A stretch of DNA of 64,000 bases from UBA10649 sp963749905 (GCA_963749905.1 CAVVOF010000007.1:10586-74585); one strand, 5' to 3'. Positions 26,776 to 37,129 are shown, counted from the first letter of the stretch. Notes: generated from the letters alone by a model not told the origin. Made by a program: numbers and translations.

Positions 26776-28873
26776 ATGCCCTCCGCGAGCCGCCGCCGAT
26801 TCCCTGCCCGAGCTGGAGTGGACGGAGGACGACGACCGGTCAGTCACCTACCTGCGCGCCCTCGCCATGGACGCCGTCCAGCGCGTGGGCAACGGTCACC
26901 CCGGCACGGCGATGGCCCTCGCTCCGGTGGCCTACCTGCTCTTCCAGAAGGTCATGCGCCACGACCCGCGCGATCCCGCCTGGCTGGGGCGCGACCGGTT
27001 CGTGCTGTCCCCCGGTCACTCCAGCCTGACGCTCTACAGCCAGCTGTTCCTGTCCGACTACGGCCTGACGATGGCCGACCTCGAGGCCTTCCGCACCGCC
27101 GGCAGCCGGACGCCCGGCCACCCCGAGCACGGGCACACGGCCGGCGTCGAGACCACCACCGGCCCGCTCGGCCAGGGCCTGGCCACCGCGGTGGGGATGG
27201 CCATGGGGGCCCGCTACGAGCGCGGCCTGTTCGATCCCGACGCCCCTGACGGCACCAGCCCCTTCGATCACCGCATCTGGTGCATCGTCGGCGACGGCGA
27301 CCTCGAGGAGGGCGTCACCTCGGAGGCCTCGTCGCTCGCCGGCCTGCAGCAGCTCGCACCGACTGGTGGTCCTGTACGACGACAACCACATCTCGATCGA
27401 GGGCGACACCGAGATCGCCTTCCACGAGGACGTCGATCGAGCGCTACCGGGCCTACGGATGGGCCACTCACGCGGTGGACATGAACGACGACGGCTCGAT
27501 CGACGTCGCCGGCGTGTACGCGGCGATCGCAGGCCGCCGAGCGGAGCGGCACCGCCCCACCTTCATCCAGGTCCGCAGCACCATCGGCTGGCCGTCGCCG
27601 CACCTGCAGAACACCGGCAAGATCCACGGCTCGCGCCCTCGGCGAGCCCGAGGTGCGGGCCACGAAGGAGGTGCTCGGGCTCGACCCGGACGCGCACTTC
27701 GTCTTCCCGGACGACCTGCTCGGTCGCGTGCGCGCCAACCTGCGGCACCGCGTCGACTCCGCGCGCGCGCGCCTGGGATCGCCGCGTTCAGCGACTGGCG
27801 CGGCGCGCAGCCGGATCAATGCCGCCCTGCTCGACCGCCTGCTGGCGCGCGACCTGCCGGACGGCTTCGAGTCCGTCGTGCCCGCCTTCGCGCCCGGCAG
27901 CTCGGTCTCCACGCGCAAGGCCTCGGGCGAGGTCATCAACGCCGTCGCCGCGGTCATGCCCGAGCTGTGGGGCGGCTCGGCCGACCTGGCCGAGTCGAAC
28001 AACACCACCATCGAGGACGCCGCCGAGCTTCCTGCCGGTCGGCAACCCGGTCCCCAACGGCTCCCCCTACGGCCGGGTCCTGCACTTCGGCATCCGCGAG
28101 CACGCGATGGGCGCGATCCTCAACGGCATCGCCCTCGACGGGCTCACCCGGCCGTTCGGCGGCACGTTCCTGGTCTTCTCGGACTACATGCGCGGCGCCG
28201 TCCGGCTGTCGGCGCTGATGGACACCGCGGTCACGTTCGTCTGGACCCACGACTCCATCGGCCTCGGTGAGGACGGCCCGACCCACCAGCCGGTCGAGCA
28301 TCTCTGGAGCCTGCGCGCCATCCCTGGCCTGTCCATCGTGCGCCCCGCCGATGCCAACGAGACGGCCGCCGCCTGGCGAGCCACCTTGCACCAGCGCGGC
28401 CCCGTCGGCCTGGTGCTGACCCGCCAGAACCTGCCGGTCCTCACGACGGACGCGGACACCGTCCGCACCGGCGTGAGCCGGGGCGCGTACGTCGTCGCCG
28501 ACTCGGATCAGCCCCAGGTCCTGCTGCTCGCCACCGGCTCGGAGGTGCGCTCGCCCTCGACGCGGCGGCCGCCCTCGAGTCCGAGGGCATCGGCACGCGG
28601 GTGATCTCGATGCCCTGCCTGGAGTGGTTCGATGCGCAGGAGGGCGCCTACCGCGACGCCGTCCTGCTGCCCTCCGTACGCGCCCGAGTGGCCGTCGAGG
28701 CGGGGGCCACGCTCGGCTGGTATCGCTACGTCGGGGATCACGGGCGCGTCATCGGGCTCGACCACTTCGGGGCCAGCGCCTCCCCGGACGTGCTCTTCCG
28801 CGAGTACGGCATCACCACTGAGGCCATCATCGCCGCGGCCCGCGACAGCATCAGCGCCGTCGGCCGCCACTGA
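26776..28873 (+). CDS. tkt: Transketolase, interrupted by ~9 single-base indels
   Basis: Thiamine-diphosphate enzyme of the pentose phosphate pathway. All landmarks are present in order but in changing frames: GNGHPGTAMALAPVAYLLFQ, GPLGQGLATAVGMA, VGDGDLEEGVTSEAS (ThDP motif), GWATHAVDMNDDG, LWGGSADLAESNNT, HFGIREHAMGAILNG, WTHDSIGLGEDGPTHQPVEH, ISMPCLEWFDAQ. Breaks (mostly extra C/G) are near 26791, 27357, 27435, 27634, 27770, 27783, 27816, 28028 and one deletion near 28546. Correcting them gives ~696 residues, the standard length. Conservation between breaks argues for sequence error rather than decay. First gene of tkt-tal-zwf-opcA-pgl. Confidence 0.88.
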
Positions 28874-28893
28874 CCGACCCGAGGGAGATCCAC

Positions 28894-30007
28894 ATGACCA
28901 ACGCCCGCATGCAGGCCCTGTCCGACGCCGGCGTCTCGATCTGGCTCGACGACCTCAGCCGCGATCGCATCGAGTCGGGGAATCTCGCCCACCTGATGGC
29001 CGATCTGGCCGTGGTGGGGGTCACCACCAACCCGACCATCTTCAACAACGCCATCTCCTCGGGCGCGCAGAGCTACTCGGCGCAGCTGTCCGCGCTCGCC
29101 GGCTCCGGCGCTGACGTCGACGCGATCATCCGCACCCTCACCACCGACGATGTGAGAGCGGCGTGCGACTTGATGGCGCCGGTCTGGACGGCCACCGGGG
29201 GCCAGGACGGCCGCGTCTCCATCGAGGTCGACCCGCGACTCGCGCACGAGACCGCCGCAACCATCGCGCAGGCGAAGGAGCTGTGGCAGACCGTCGATCG
29301 GCCCAACGCGCTCATCAAGATCCCCGCCACCCTTGAGGGCCTGCCGGCGATCACGGAGGTCATCGGCTCCGGGATCAGCGTCAACGTGACGCTCATCTTC
29401 TCCGTGGACAGGTACCGAGCGGTCGTCGCTGCCTACGAGGCGGGCGTACGCCTCGCCGCCGAGCGCGGCCATGACCTGACCACCATCCGCTCGGTCGCCA
29501 GCTTCTTCGTCAGCCGCATCGACAGTGAGGTGGATCACCGGCTGACGGCGATCGGGAGCCCCGAAGCGCAGGCACTCCTGGGCACGGCGGCCATCGCGAC
29601 GGCGCGCGAGGTCTGGCAGGAGCACCTGACCGGCCGGCAGGCACCCGACTGGACGGCGCTCGAGCGCGCGGGCGCCCACGTCCAGCGCCCGCTGTGGGCC
29701 TCGACCGGCGTCAAGAACCCGGACTACGACCCGACCCGCTACGTCGTCGAGCTGGTGGCCGACGGCTGCGTGAACACCATGCCCGAGGCCACGCTCGACG
29801 CGGTGGCCGCCGCCGGGGAGGTCCGCGGCGACACCCTCGCCGGCACCTCGGCCGGCGGCGACCGCCACCTGGGCCAGCCTGCAGGCCGCCGGCATCGACG
29901 CGGACGACGTCTTCGCAGTGCTCGAGCGTGAGGGCGTCGAGAAGTTCATCGCCTCCTGGGAGGACCTGCGGCAGACCGTGGCGGCCGCCGCCGGGCTCTC
30001 CGCATGA
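28894..30007 (+). CDS. tal: Transaldolase (one apparent frameshift near the 3' end)
   Basis: Transfers dihydroxyacetone units via a Schiff base; the catalytic Lys is in ALIKIPATLEGLPAI and the N-terminal GVTTNPTIFNNAI is diagnostic. Reading stays open to ~29854 where an extra G in GCCGGCGGC shifts frame; the other frame continues WASLQAAGIDADDVFAVLEREGVEKFIASWEDL to TGA at 30005-30007, which overlaps the zwf ATG. Corrected length 370 residues matches actinobacterial transaldolases. Good GGGAGA ribosome site. Confidence 0.9.
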
Positions 30008-31552
30008 GTCGGCATCCGCACCCACCGGGCGCCGGCAACCCGCTCAGGAGCCCACTGGACCAGCGCGTCCCCCGAGTGGCCGGACCGTGCGGCAGTCGTC
30101 CTGTTCGGCGTCACCGGCGACCTGTCGCGCAAGAAGGTCATGCCGGCCATCTACGACCTCGCGAACCGCGGGCTGCTGCCGCCCGGCTTCGCCCTCGTGG
30201 GCTTCGCGCGGCGGGACTGGGAGGACCAGGACTTCGCCCAGATCGTGCACGACTCGGTGCGCGAGCACGCCCGCACCCCGTTCCGAGAGGAGGTGTGGCA
30301 GCAGCTCTCCGAGGGCATCCGCTTCGTGGCCGGCGACCTCGGCGATCAGGACGCCTACCTGCGGCTGAAGGGCGTGGTGGACGACCTCGACGCCACGCGC
30401 GGCACGGGCGGCAACCACGCCTTCTACCTGTCCATCCCGCCGGGACTGTTCCCCGTGGTGCTCGAGAACCTCAGGTCGTCCGGGCTGGCGGAGGACCGCC
30501 CCGACCGCTGGCGCCGGGTGGTCATCGAGAAGCCCTTCGGGCACGACCTCGACAGCGCCATCGCCCTCAATTCCCTCGTCGACTCGGTCTTCCCGGCCGG
30601 TTCGGTCTTCCGCATCGACCACTACCTCGGCAAGGAGACCGTCCAGAACATCCTGGCGGTTCGCTTCGCCAACACCATGTTCGAGCCACTGTGGAACTCG
30701 CACTACGTCGACAACGTGCAGATCACCATGGCGGAGGACATCGGCATCGCCGGCCGCGCCGGCTACTACGACGGCATCGGCGCGGCTCGCGACGTCATCC
30801 AGAACCACCTCCTCCAGCTGCTCGCCCTGACCGCCATGGAGGAGCCGCTCACCCTGTCCCCCGCAGACGTCCGCGTGGAGAAGGAGAAGGTGCTGCGCGC
30901 CGTCTCCCTCCCCCGCGAGATCGGCAAGCACTCGAGCCGCGGGCAGTACGCCGACGGCTGGCAGGGCGGGCTCCCGGTCCTGGGCTACCTGCATGAGGAC
31001 GGCATCTCCCCCGAGAGCACCACTGAGACCTACGCCGCCATCCGCGTCGACGTCGACAACCGACGATGGGCGGGCGTCCCGTTCTACCTCCGGACCGGCA
31101 AGCGGCTGGGCCGGCGAGTGACCGAGATCGCCGTCGTCTTCAAGCGCGCCCCGCACCTGCCCTTCGCAGACTCGATGGTCGAGGAGCTCGGCAACAACGC
31201 CTTCGTCTTCCGCATCCAGCCGGACGAGGGCATCACGGTGCGCTTCGGCTCGAAGGTGCCCAACACCACCTCGGGCCAGGTGCGCGACGTGAACATGGAC
31301 TTCCAGTACGGGGAGTCGTTCGTCGACAGCAGCCCCGAGGCCTACGAGCGGCTGATCCTCGACGTCCTCCTCGGCGATCCGCCGCTGTTCCCGCGCCGCG
31401 AGGAGGTGGAGCTCTCCTGGGGGATCCTCGACCCGGTGCTGGACTACTGGGCCGGGCACGGCAAGCCCGAGCAGTACGCGTCCGGCGGCTGGGGACCCGA
31501 GTCCTCCTACGAGATGGTCGCGCGCGACGGTCGCATGTGGAGGAGACCATGA
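30004..31552 (+). CDS. zwf: Glucose-6-phosphate 1-dehydrogenase (one apparent frameshift near the 5' end)
   Basis: Oxidises glucose-6-phosphate to the lactone with NAD(P). The N-terminus GNPLRSPLDQRVPRVAGPC (frame from ATG 30004) joins, after an extra G near 30091, to the nucleotide motif LFGVTGDLSRKKVMPAIYD; the active-site RIDHYLGKETVQN and EKPFGHDL are intact. Corrected length ~515 residues is normal. The ATG overlaps the tal stop, confirming the start. The stop TGA overlaps an 11-codon ORF leading to opcA. Confidence 0.92.
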
Positions 31553-31584
31553 GCACCGCAACCCGATCCGAGGAGACGCCGTGA
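31549..31584 (+). other. 11-codon ORF bridging zwf and opcA
   Basis: ATG-AGC-ACC...CCG-TGA encodes MSTATRSEETP. Its ATG overlaps the zwf stop (ATGA) and its TGA overlaps the opcA GTG (GTGA). Together with the internal GAGGAG ribosome site for opcA this could couple translation of the three. No proof that the peptide has a function. Confidence 0.3.
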
Positions 31585-32480
31585 TCCGGCTCGAGGACAC
31601 CAGCGGGGGTGCGATCGCCGCCGCGATCGCATCGGAGCGCCATCGCATGGGGTCGCCGGCCACCGGCATGGTGCTGACGCTGCTCATCCTCACCGACGAG
31701 GAGACGCAGTCGGACGCCACGTCGGCTGCGGTCGCGGCCGCCCGCCAGCACCCGATGCGGATCGTCACGCTGATCCCCCGCGCCACGTCCCAGCCCTCGC
31801 GCATCGACGCCGAGGTGTCCGTGGGCGGCGACGACGGTCCCGGCGAGGTGGCCGTCATCCGCCTGCGCGGCGACCGGGCTGCGCATGCGAACTCAGTAGC
31901 CATCCCGCTGCTGCTGAGTGACACGCCGGTCATCGCCTACTGGCCGCACGAGTGCCCCGACGTACCCGACGACGATCCGATCGGCCGCCATGCGCAGCGC
32001 CGGATCACCGACGCCGCGATGTCCGACGATCCGATCGTCGAGCTGCGGCGGCGGCGCGACGGATACCGTCCCGGGGACACCGATCTGACGTGGACCCGTC
32101 TCACGCCCTGGCGCACCGTGCTCGCGTCGATGCTCGATCAGCCGTTCGGGCACATCACCTCCGGCGTGGTCAAAGCGGAGGACGGCAACCCGAGTGCCCT
32201 GCTGCTGATGCTGTGGCTCCAGCACGCGCTCCGGGTGCCGATCGTGCTGATGCCCGGCGAGAGTCCCGGCATCAACGAGGTGCGGCTGACCACAGCGGAC
32301 GGCGACCTCGTCGCGGCGCGGGACACGGAGGCGAGCGGGTACCTGTCCCGCCCGGGCCTGCCGGACGCCCGCATCGCGATCCACCGGCGCGACCTGGCCG
32401 AACTGCTGAGTGAGGAGCTGCGTCGCCTCGATCCCGACGATCTCTTCGGCGAGGTCCTGGCCCTGGTCCCCGACGTATGA
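31581..32480 (+). CDS. opcA: Glucose-6-phosphate dehydrogenase assembly protein OpcA
   Basis: 299 residues; OpcA is required for active G6PDH in actinobacteria and cyanobacteria. Typical segments: PLLLSDTPVIAYWPHECPD, TDLTWTRLTPWRTVLASMLD and HALRVPI. Start is GTG at 31581 preceded by GAGGAG. Placed between zwf and pgl, the conserved actinobacterial order; stop overlaps the pgl ATG. Confidence 0.94.
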   Translation: MIRLEDTSGGAIAAAIASERHRMGSPATGMVLTLLILTDEETQSDATSAAVAAARQHPMRIVTLIPRATSQPSRIDAEVSVGGDDGPGEVAVIRLRGDRAAHANSVAIPLLLSDTPVIAYWPHECPDVPDDDPIGRHAQRRITDAAMSDDPIVELRRRRDGYRPGDTDLTWTRLTPWRTVLASMLDQPFGHITSGVVKAEDGNPSALLLMLWLQHALRVPIVLMPGESPGINEVRLTTADGDLVAARDTEASGYLSRPGLPDARIAIHRRDLAELLSEELRRLDPDDLFGEVLALVPDV

Positions 32481-33253
32481 GCGTCGTAGAGGTCGTCCGG
32501 CACCCGGATGCGCAGGCACTCGCCGAGGCCGTCTCCGGGCGACTGATCACCACCCTCGTCGAGACGATCGCTGCGAGCGGACGCGCGGATGTCTGCCTGA
32601 CCGGCGGCGGCATCGGCACCGCGGTGCTCGCGGCCACCGGCAGCAGCACCGGCCGCGACGCCGTGGACTGGGAGCGCGTGCACGTGTGGTGGGGCGACGA
32701 GCGCTACCTGCCCGAGGGAGATCCCGAGCGGAACGAGACGTCAGCCCGCGCCGCCCTGCTGGATCACGTGCCGTTGCCGGTCGCGAACGTGCACGCCATC
32801 CCGGGCCCGGACCGCAGCGACGGCGATGTGGACCGCGCGGCCGCCGACTACGCCGCCCAACTCCGGTCCGCCGCCCGTCCCGAGGACCACGCGGACGTGC
32901 CGTCGATGGACGTGCTGCTGCTGGGCATTGGTCCCGATGCGCATGTCGCGTCGCTGTTCCCCGGCCAGCCGGCCCTGCATGACGAGCGGCCGGTCACGGC
33001 CGTCCGCGGCGCGCCCAAGCCGCCGCCGACGCGCATCACCTTGACCATGGCGGCGATCAACGCGGCTCGCGAGGCGTGGATCCTGGCGTCCGGCGGGGAG
33101 AAGGCCACGGCCGTCCGGCTGGCCCTCAGCGAGGGCGCCGGCTCGTTCCAGGTGCCCGCCGCCGGCGTACGCGGCCGGGAGCGGACGCTGTTCCTGGTGG
33201 ATGAGGCCGCGGCGAGCGCGCTGCCGCCCGGTATGGCACGCCCCGGCGCCTAG
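32477..33253 (+). CDS. pgl: 6-phosphogluconolactonase
   Basis: 258-residue DevB/Pgl hydrolase acting after Zwf. Motifs: VCLTGGGIGTAVL, VWWGDERYLPEGDPERN and MDVLLLGIGPDAHVASLFPG (active-site region), PKPPPTRITLT. ATG overlaps the opcA stop (ATGA). Last gene of the operon, followed by a large hairpin. Confidence 0.94.
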   Translation: MSVVEVVRHPDAQALAEAVSGRLITTLVETIAASGRADVCLTGGGIGTAVLAATGSSTGRDAVDWERVHVWWGDERYLPEGDPERNETSARAALLDHVPLPVANVHAIPGPDRSDGDVDRAAADYAAQLRSAARPEDHADVPSMDVLLLGIGPDAHVASLFPGQPALHDERPVTAVRGAPKPPPTRITLTMAAINAAREAWILASGGEKATAVRLALSEGAGSFQVPAAGVRGRERTLFLVDEAAASALPPGMARPGA

Positions 33254-33260
33254 CCGCAGC

Positions 33261-33352
33261 CAGATTTGCACCGCTTCCCGGTTCAAATAGCGGGCATAAC
33301 GGACGTATCGCCCGCGGAATGCAGATTTGAACCGGGAAGCGGTGCAAATCTG
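33261..33352. repeat. Perfect 28-bp inverted repeat with nested inner stem
   Basis: Arms 33261-33288 and 33325-33352 are exactly complementary over 28 bp. The 36-nt loop contains a second stem, GCGGGC (33290-33295) pairing with GCCCGC (33310-33315). The arms are clearly less G+C-rich than the neighbourhood. It lies between the 3' ends of the convergent pgl and rbpA genes, so it can serve as a bidirectional terminator, but its perfection and length exceed what that needs. Confidence 0.9.
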
Positions 33353-33369
33353 TGGTGGCCAGTGAGGAG

Positions 33370-33705
33370 TTACGCCTCGCCGCGCAGCTTGGCCAGGGCC
33401 TCCTGCAGGATGGCGGCGCCGTCCTCGTCGGAGCGCCGCTCCTTCACATAGGCCAGGTGCGTCTTGTACGGCTCGATCTTCGGGGGGTCCGGCGGGTTGT
33501 CGCGATCCGGTCCGGCGGGCAGGCCGCACCGTGGGCAGTCCCACTCCTCCGGCACGGCGGCGTCCGCGGCGAAGCTCGGCCGGGACTCATGCCCACGCGA
33601 GCACCAGAAGGACACCCACGTGCGAGGAGCCGCTTCGCCGCGCTCGGCCTCCCCCATCGGTCCCGCGCCGACGCGACTGCCACGAATCGCGCTACCACCC
33701 GCCAT
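33370..33705 (-). CDS. rbpA: RNA polymerase-binding protein RbpA
   Basis: 111 residues: basic N-terminus (MAGGSAIRGSRVGAGP), core with FWCSRGHE and WDCPRCGLPAGPD (zinc/structural cysteines) and the sigma-binding C-terminus KTHLAYVKERRSDEDGAAIL. RbpA stabilises the open complex with group 1/2 sigma factors in actinobacteria. ATG 33705 has GGAAGG upstream. Convergent with pgl; next to secG. Confidence 0.95.
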   Translation of the reverse strand: MAGGSAIRGSRVGAGPMGEAERGEAAPRTWVSFWCSRGHESRPSFAADAAVPEEWDCPRCGLPAGPDRDNPPDPPKIEPYKTHLAYVKERRSDEDGAAILQEALAKLRGEA

Positions 33706-33724
33706 GTGCTGCCTTCCGTTGAGG

Positions 33725-33973
33725 TCAGGCCCCGGTGCTGACCAGCAGGCCGACGGCGATGATGCTCGCCGCCCAGACCAAGCCGAGGCCCACCGTGAGC
33801 CGATCGAGGTTCTTCTCCGCCACCGAGGAGCCGCCCACCGACGAGGTGACGCCGCCGCCGAAGAGATCGGACAGGCCGCCGCCCTTGCCACGGTGCAGCA
33901 GGATCAGCACGACGAGCAGGATGCTCGTGATGACAAGAACCACTGCCAACGCGATGGTGATCGCGGTGATCAT
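33725..33973 (-). CDS. secG: Preprotein translocase subunit SecG
   Basis: 82 residues with two membrane helices separated by LLHRGKGGGLSDLFGGGVTS, the SecG hallmark. Start at ATG 33973 with GGAGC 6 nt upstream; an in-frame TTG twelve bases earlier would remove that ribosome site. Located after tpiA, the standard actinobacterial position. Confidence 0.94.
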   Translation of the reverse strand: MITAITIALAVVLVITSILLVVLILLHRGKGGGLSDLFGGGVTSSVGGSSVAEKNLDRLTVGLGLVWAASIIAVGLLVSTGA

Positions 33974-34034
33974 TGATTGCTCCAAGGGTCTCGGGACCGC
34001 CCAAGGGGCGGACCCGTAGAGGATACGTGGTCGG

Positions 34035-34829
34035 TCAGCCGACGAGCTCGGGCGGGTGCAGTCGGAAGCGGATGATCCCGACGAACTCGTCCGGATCCAG
34101 GCTCGCGCCGCCGATCAGCGCACCGTCGACGTCGGGCTTCGCCATGATGCCGGCCACGTTCGAGGACTTCACCGAACCGCCGTACAGGATGCGGACCGCA
34201 GCCGCCGCATCAGCGCCGAACGTCTCGCCGACTCGCGCCCGGATCGCGCCGCACACCTCCTGGGCGTCCTCGGGGGTGGCCACCTCGCCGGTGCCGATGG
34301 CCCATACCGGCTCGTACGCGATCACCAGGCCAGCCACCTGCTCGGCGGTCAGGCCCTCGAGGTCGGCGTCGAGCTGGGCCAGCACGTACGGCACCTGGTC
34401 GCCGGCCTGACGGATGGGCAGTCCCTCGCCCATGCACACGATCGGCACCAGCTCGTTGCGCAGGGCGGACTTCGTCTTGGCGTTGACCACCTCGTCGGTC
34501 TCGCCGTTGTACTCGCGGCGCTCGCTGTGGCCCACGGTGACGTAGGTGCAGCCGAGCTTCGCCAGCATCGGACCGCTGACCTGACCGGTGTAGGCGCCCG
34601 AGTCCTGCACGGCGAGGTCCTGCGCGCCGTACTGGAGCTCGTACTTGTCGCCGTCGACCAGCGTCTGCACCGAGCGGATGTCGGTGAACGGCGGCAGGAC
34701 GGCCACGTCCACGGCAGCGAAGTCATCCTCGTTCAGCGCGAAGGCGAGCTTCTGCACGAGGGCGATCGCCTCAAGGTGGTTCAGGTTCATCTTCCAGTTG
34801 CCGGCCATGAGCGGCTTGCGATCGGCCAT
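34035..34829 (-). CDS. tpiA: Triosephosphate isomerase
   Basis: 264 residues: AGNWKMNLNHLEA (Lys), VGHSERREY (catalytic His), IAYEPVWAIGTGEVATPE (catalytic Glu and flexible loop), ILYGGSVKSSN and VDGALIGGASL (phosphate binding). Interconverts DHAP and G3P. ATG overlaps the pgk stop by one base (TGATG). Confidence 0.96.
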   Translation of the reverse strand: MADRKPLMAGNWKMNLNHLEAIALVQKLAFALNEDDFAAVDVAVLPPFTDIRSVQTLVDGDKYELQYGAQDLAVQDSGAYTGQVSGPMLAKLGCTYVTVGHSERREYNGETDEVVNAKTKSALRNELVPIVCMGEGLPIRQAGDQVPYVLAQLDADLEGLTAEQVAGLVIAYEPVWAIGTGEVATPEDAQEVCGAIRARVGETFGADAAAAVRILYGGSVKSSNVAGIMAKPDVDGALIGGASLDPDEFVGIIRFRLHPPELVG

Positions 34830-36046
34830 CAGTTGTCCTCCTCCAGAACGGCGAGTCCGGGGAGGGTCTTGCCCTCGAGGAACTCCAGGCTGGCACCGCC
34901 ACCGGTGCTGATGTGGGTGAACGCCGACTCGTCGACGTCCAGGATCCGGACCGCCGCGGCCGAGTCGCCGCCGCCGATCACGGTGAGGGCTGACGAGTCA
35001 GCCATGGCACGCGCCACCGCGAGGGTGCCCGCGGCGAACGGCGCCATCTCGAACACGCCCATCGGCCCGTTCCAGACGACGGTCCCGGCGTCCGCGATCT
35101 TCGACGCGAACAGCTCCCGCGTCTGCGGTCCGATGTCCAGGCCCATCCAGCCGTCCGGGATCTGGTCGGCGGCGACGACCTGCGTGGCCGCATCCGCCGC
35201 GAACGCGTCGGCGATCACGAAGTCGACGGGCAGCAGCAGCTCGACGCCGCGGGCCGCCGCCTGGTCGATGAAGCCCCTGACCGTGTCGATCTGGTCGGCC
35301 TCGAGCAGCGAGTTGCCGACACCGTGACCCTGGGCGGCCAGGAAGGTGTACGCCATCCCGCCGCCGATCAGCAGTCGGTCGACGCGGGTGATCAGGTTGC
35401 CGATCACCCCGAGCTTGTCGCTGACCTTGGACCCGCCGAGGATGACGACGAACGGGCGCGCGGGGTCGGCCATGATGCCGCCGAAGACGGTGGCCTCCTT
35501 GTGCACCAGCCTGCCGGCCGCATTGGGCAGCCGGCGCGCCACGTCGGTGACGGACGCCTGGTTCCGATGCACCACGCCGAAGCCGTCGGAGACGTAGACG
35601 TCGGCGAGTGCGGCGAGCTCGTCGGCGAGCGCGGCGCGCTCCTCGGCGACCTTGCTGGTCTCGCGTGCGTCGAACCGGATGTTCTCCAGCAGGAGCACGT
35701 CGCCCGGCTCGAGGGCCGCGACCATCGCCTGTGCGTGCGGTCCGGTGATGTCGTCGGCGACCTCGACGTCCGCGTCGAGCAGTTCGCTCAGCCGGTCCGC
35801 GACGGGCTGGAGGGTCAGCCCCGGCACGTGCTCGCCCTTGGCCCGACCGAGGTGGGCGATCACGACCACCTTGGCGCCGCGATCACGGAGGTAGGTCAGC
35901 GTGGGCAGCGCGGCCCGGATGCGACCGTCGTCGGTGATCACCTTGGTGTCGTCCGGGCCGTCGGGACCGTCGGCCAGGGGGACGTTGAAGTCCGCCCTGA
36001 CCAGCACGGTCCGCCCGGCGACCTCGAGGTCGTCGAGTGACTTCAT
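34829..36046 (-). CDS. pgk: Phosphoglycerate kinase
   Basis: 405 residues: RADFNVPL, HLGRAKGE, VVILGGSKVSDKLGVI, WNGPMGVFE and IGGGDSAAAV cover both substrate sites. Intact although gap upstream and whiA beyond it are broken. Seven bp after the gap stop, so co-transcribed. Confidence 0.97.
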   Translation of the reverse strand: MKSLDDLEVAGRTVLVRADFNVPLADGPDGPDDTKVITDDGRIRAALPTLTYLRDRGAKVVVIAHLGRAKGEHVPGLTLQPVADRLSELLDADVEVADDITGPHAQAMVAALEPGDVLLLENIRFDARETSKVAEERAALADELAALADVYVSDGFGVVHRNQASVTDVARRLPNAAGRLVHKEATVFGGIMADPARPFVVILGGSKVSDKLGVIGNLITRVDRLLIGGGMAYTFLAAQGHGVGNSLLEADQIDTVRGFIDQAAARGVELLLPVDFVIADAFAADAATQVVAADQIPDGWMGLDIGPQTRELFASKIADAGTVVWNGPMGVFEMAPFAAGTLAVARAMADSSALTVIGGGDSAAAVRILDVDESAFTHISTGGGASLEFLEGKTLPGLAVLEEDN

Positions 36047-36053
36047 TCCAGCC

Positions 36054-37061
36054 TCAGAGCTTCGAGCCGACGAGGCCGACGAGGTCGACGAGGCGGTTGC
36101 TGTAGCCCCACTCGTTGTCGTACCAGCCGACGACCTTGGCCATGTTGCCGTTGACGTAGGTCAGGCCCGAGTCGAAGATGCACGACGACGGGTCGGTGAC
36201 GATGTCGGTCGACACGATCGGATCCTCGGTGTACTGCAGAATGCCCTTGAGCGGGCCGTCGGCAGCGGCCTTGATCGCCGCGTTGATCTCTTCCTTGGTG
36301 GCCGGCTTCTTGAGCTCGACCGTGAGGTCGGTCGCCGAGCCGGTCGGGACCGGGACGCGCATCGCGTAGCCGTCGAGCTTGCCCTTGAGCTGCGGCATGA
36401 CCAGGGCGATCGCCTTGGCCGCGCCGGTCGTGGTCGGGATCATGTTCAGGGCGGCGGCGCGGGCGCGACGCAGGTCCTTGTGCGGGTAGTCGAGCACGTT
36501 CTGGTCGTTCGTGTAGGCGTGGATCGTGGTCATGAGACCGCGCTCGATGCCGAACGCGTCGTCGATGACCTTGGCCATCGGCGCGAGGCAGTTGGTGGTG
36601 CAGGAGGCGTTGGAGATGATCACATCCGTGGCCGGGTCGTAGTCGCTCGTCGTTGACGCCCATGACGATGGTGATGTCCTCGCCCTTGGCCGGCGCGGAG
36701 ATGATGACCTTCTTGGCACCCGCGGTCGACGTGCTTCTTGGCATCGTCGGCGTTGGTGAAGAACCCGGTCGACTCGATGACGATGTCGGCGCCGACCTTG
36801 GCCCACGGCAGGGCGGCGGGGTCGCGCTCGGCGAACACCGGGATCGGACGTGCCGTCGATGACGATCTCGCCCTCACCGGCGACGACGTCCTTGCCGAGG
36901 CGGCCGAGGATGCTGTCGTACTTGAGCAGGTGCGCCAGGGTCTTCGTATCCGTCAGATCGTTGATGCCGACGATCTCGATGTCAGCGCCGCTGGTCACGA
37001 CGGCCCGGTAGAAGTTACGACCGATTCGGCCGAAGCCGTTGATGCCGACCTTGATTGTCAC
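36054..37061 (-). CDS. gap: Glyceraldehyde-3-phosphate dehydrogenase (three apparent frameshifts)
   Basis: GTG start at 37061 (TIKVGINGFGRIGRNFYR) with GGAG upstream. The catalytic region SNASCTTNCLAPMAKV and WYDNEWGYSNRLVDL are intact. Extra bases near 36846, 36724 and 36648 shift the frame in the NAD domain (GTSIPVFAERDPAALPW, DAKKHVDAGAKKVIISAP, IVMGVND/DYDPATDVI). Removing them gives 334 residues, the usual length. Probable sequence errors rather than a pseudogene. Confidence 0.9.
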   Translation of the reverse strand: MTIKVGINGFGRIGRNFYRAVVTSGADIEIVGINDLTDTKTLAHLLKYDSILGRLGKDVVAGEGEIVIDGTSDPGVRRARPRRPAVGQGRRRHRHRVDRVLHQRRRCQEARRPRVPRRSSSPRRPRARTSPSSWASTTSDYDPATDVIISNASCTTNCLAPMAKVIDDAFGIERGLMTTIHAYTNDQNVLDYPHKDLRRARAAALNMIPTTTGAAKAIALVMPQLKGKLDGYAMRVPVPTGSATDLTVELKKPATKEEINAAIKAAADGPLKGILQYTEDPIVSTDIVTDPSSCIFDSGLTYVNGNMAKVVGWYDNEWGYSNRLVDLVGLVGSKL

Positions 37062-37129
37062 TGCCTGCTCCTCGATGACGACGGGCTCTCGTGGAGCGCT
37101 GACACGGCCCGGTGCCCGCAAGCGCTTCC

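Noticed and set aside
26776..28873. tkt as a pseudogene
   Set aside because: All catalytic motifs survive in order and inferred single-base corrections restore a 696-residue protein; sequence error is the simpler account.
33261..33352. Complete insertion sequence bounded by the 28-bp inverted repeat
   Set aside because: Only 36 bp lie between the arms; no transposase and no visible target duplication.
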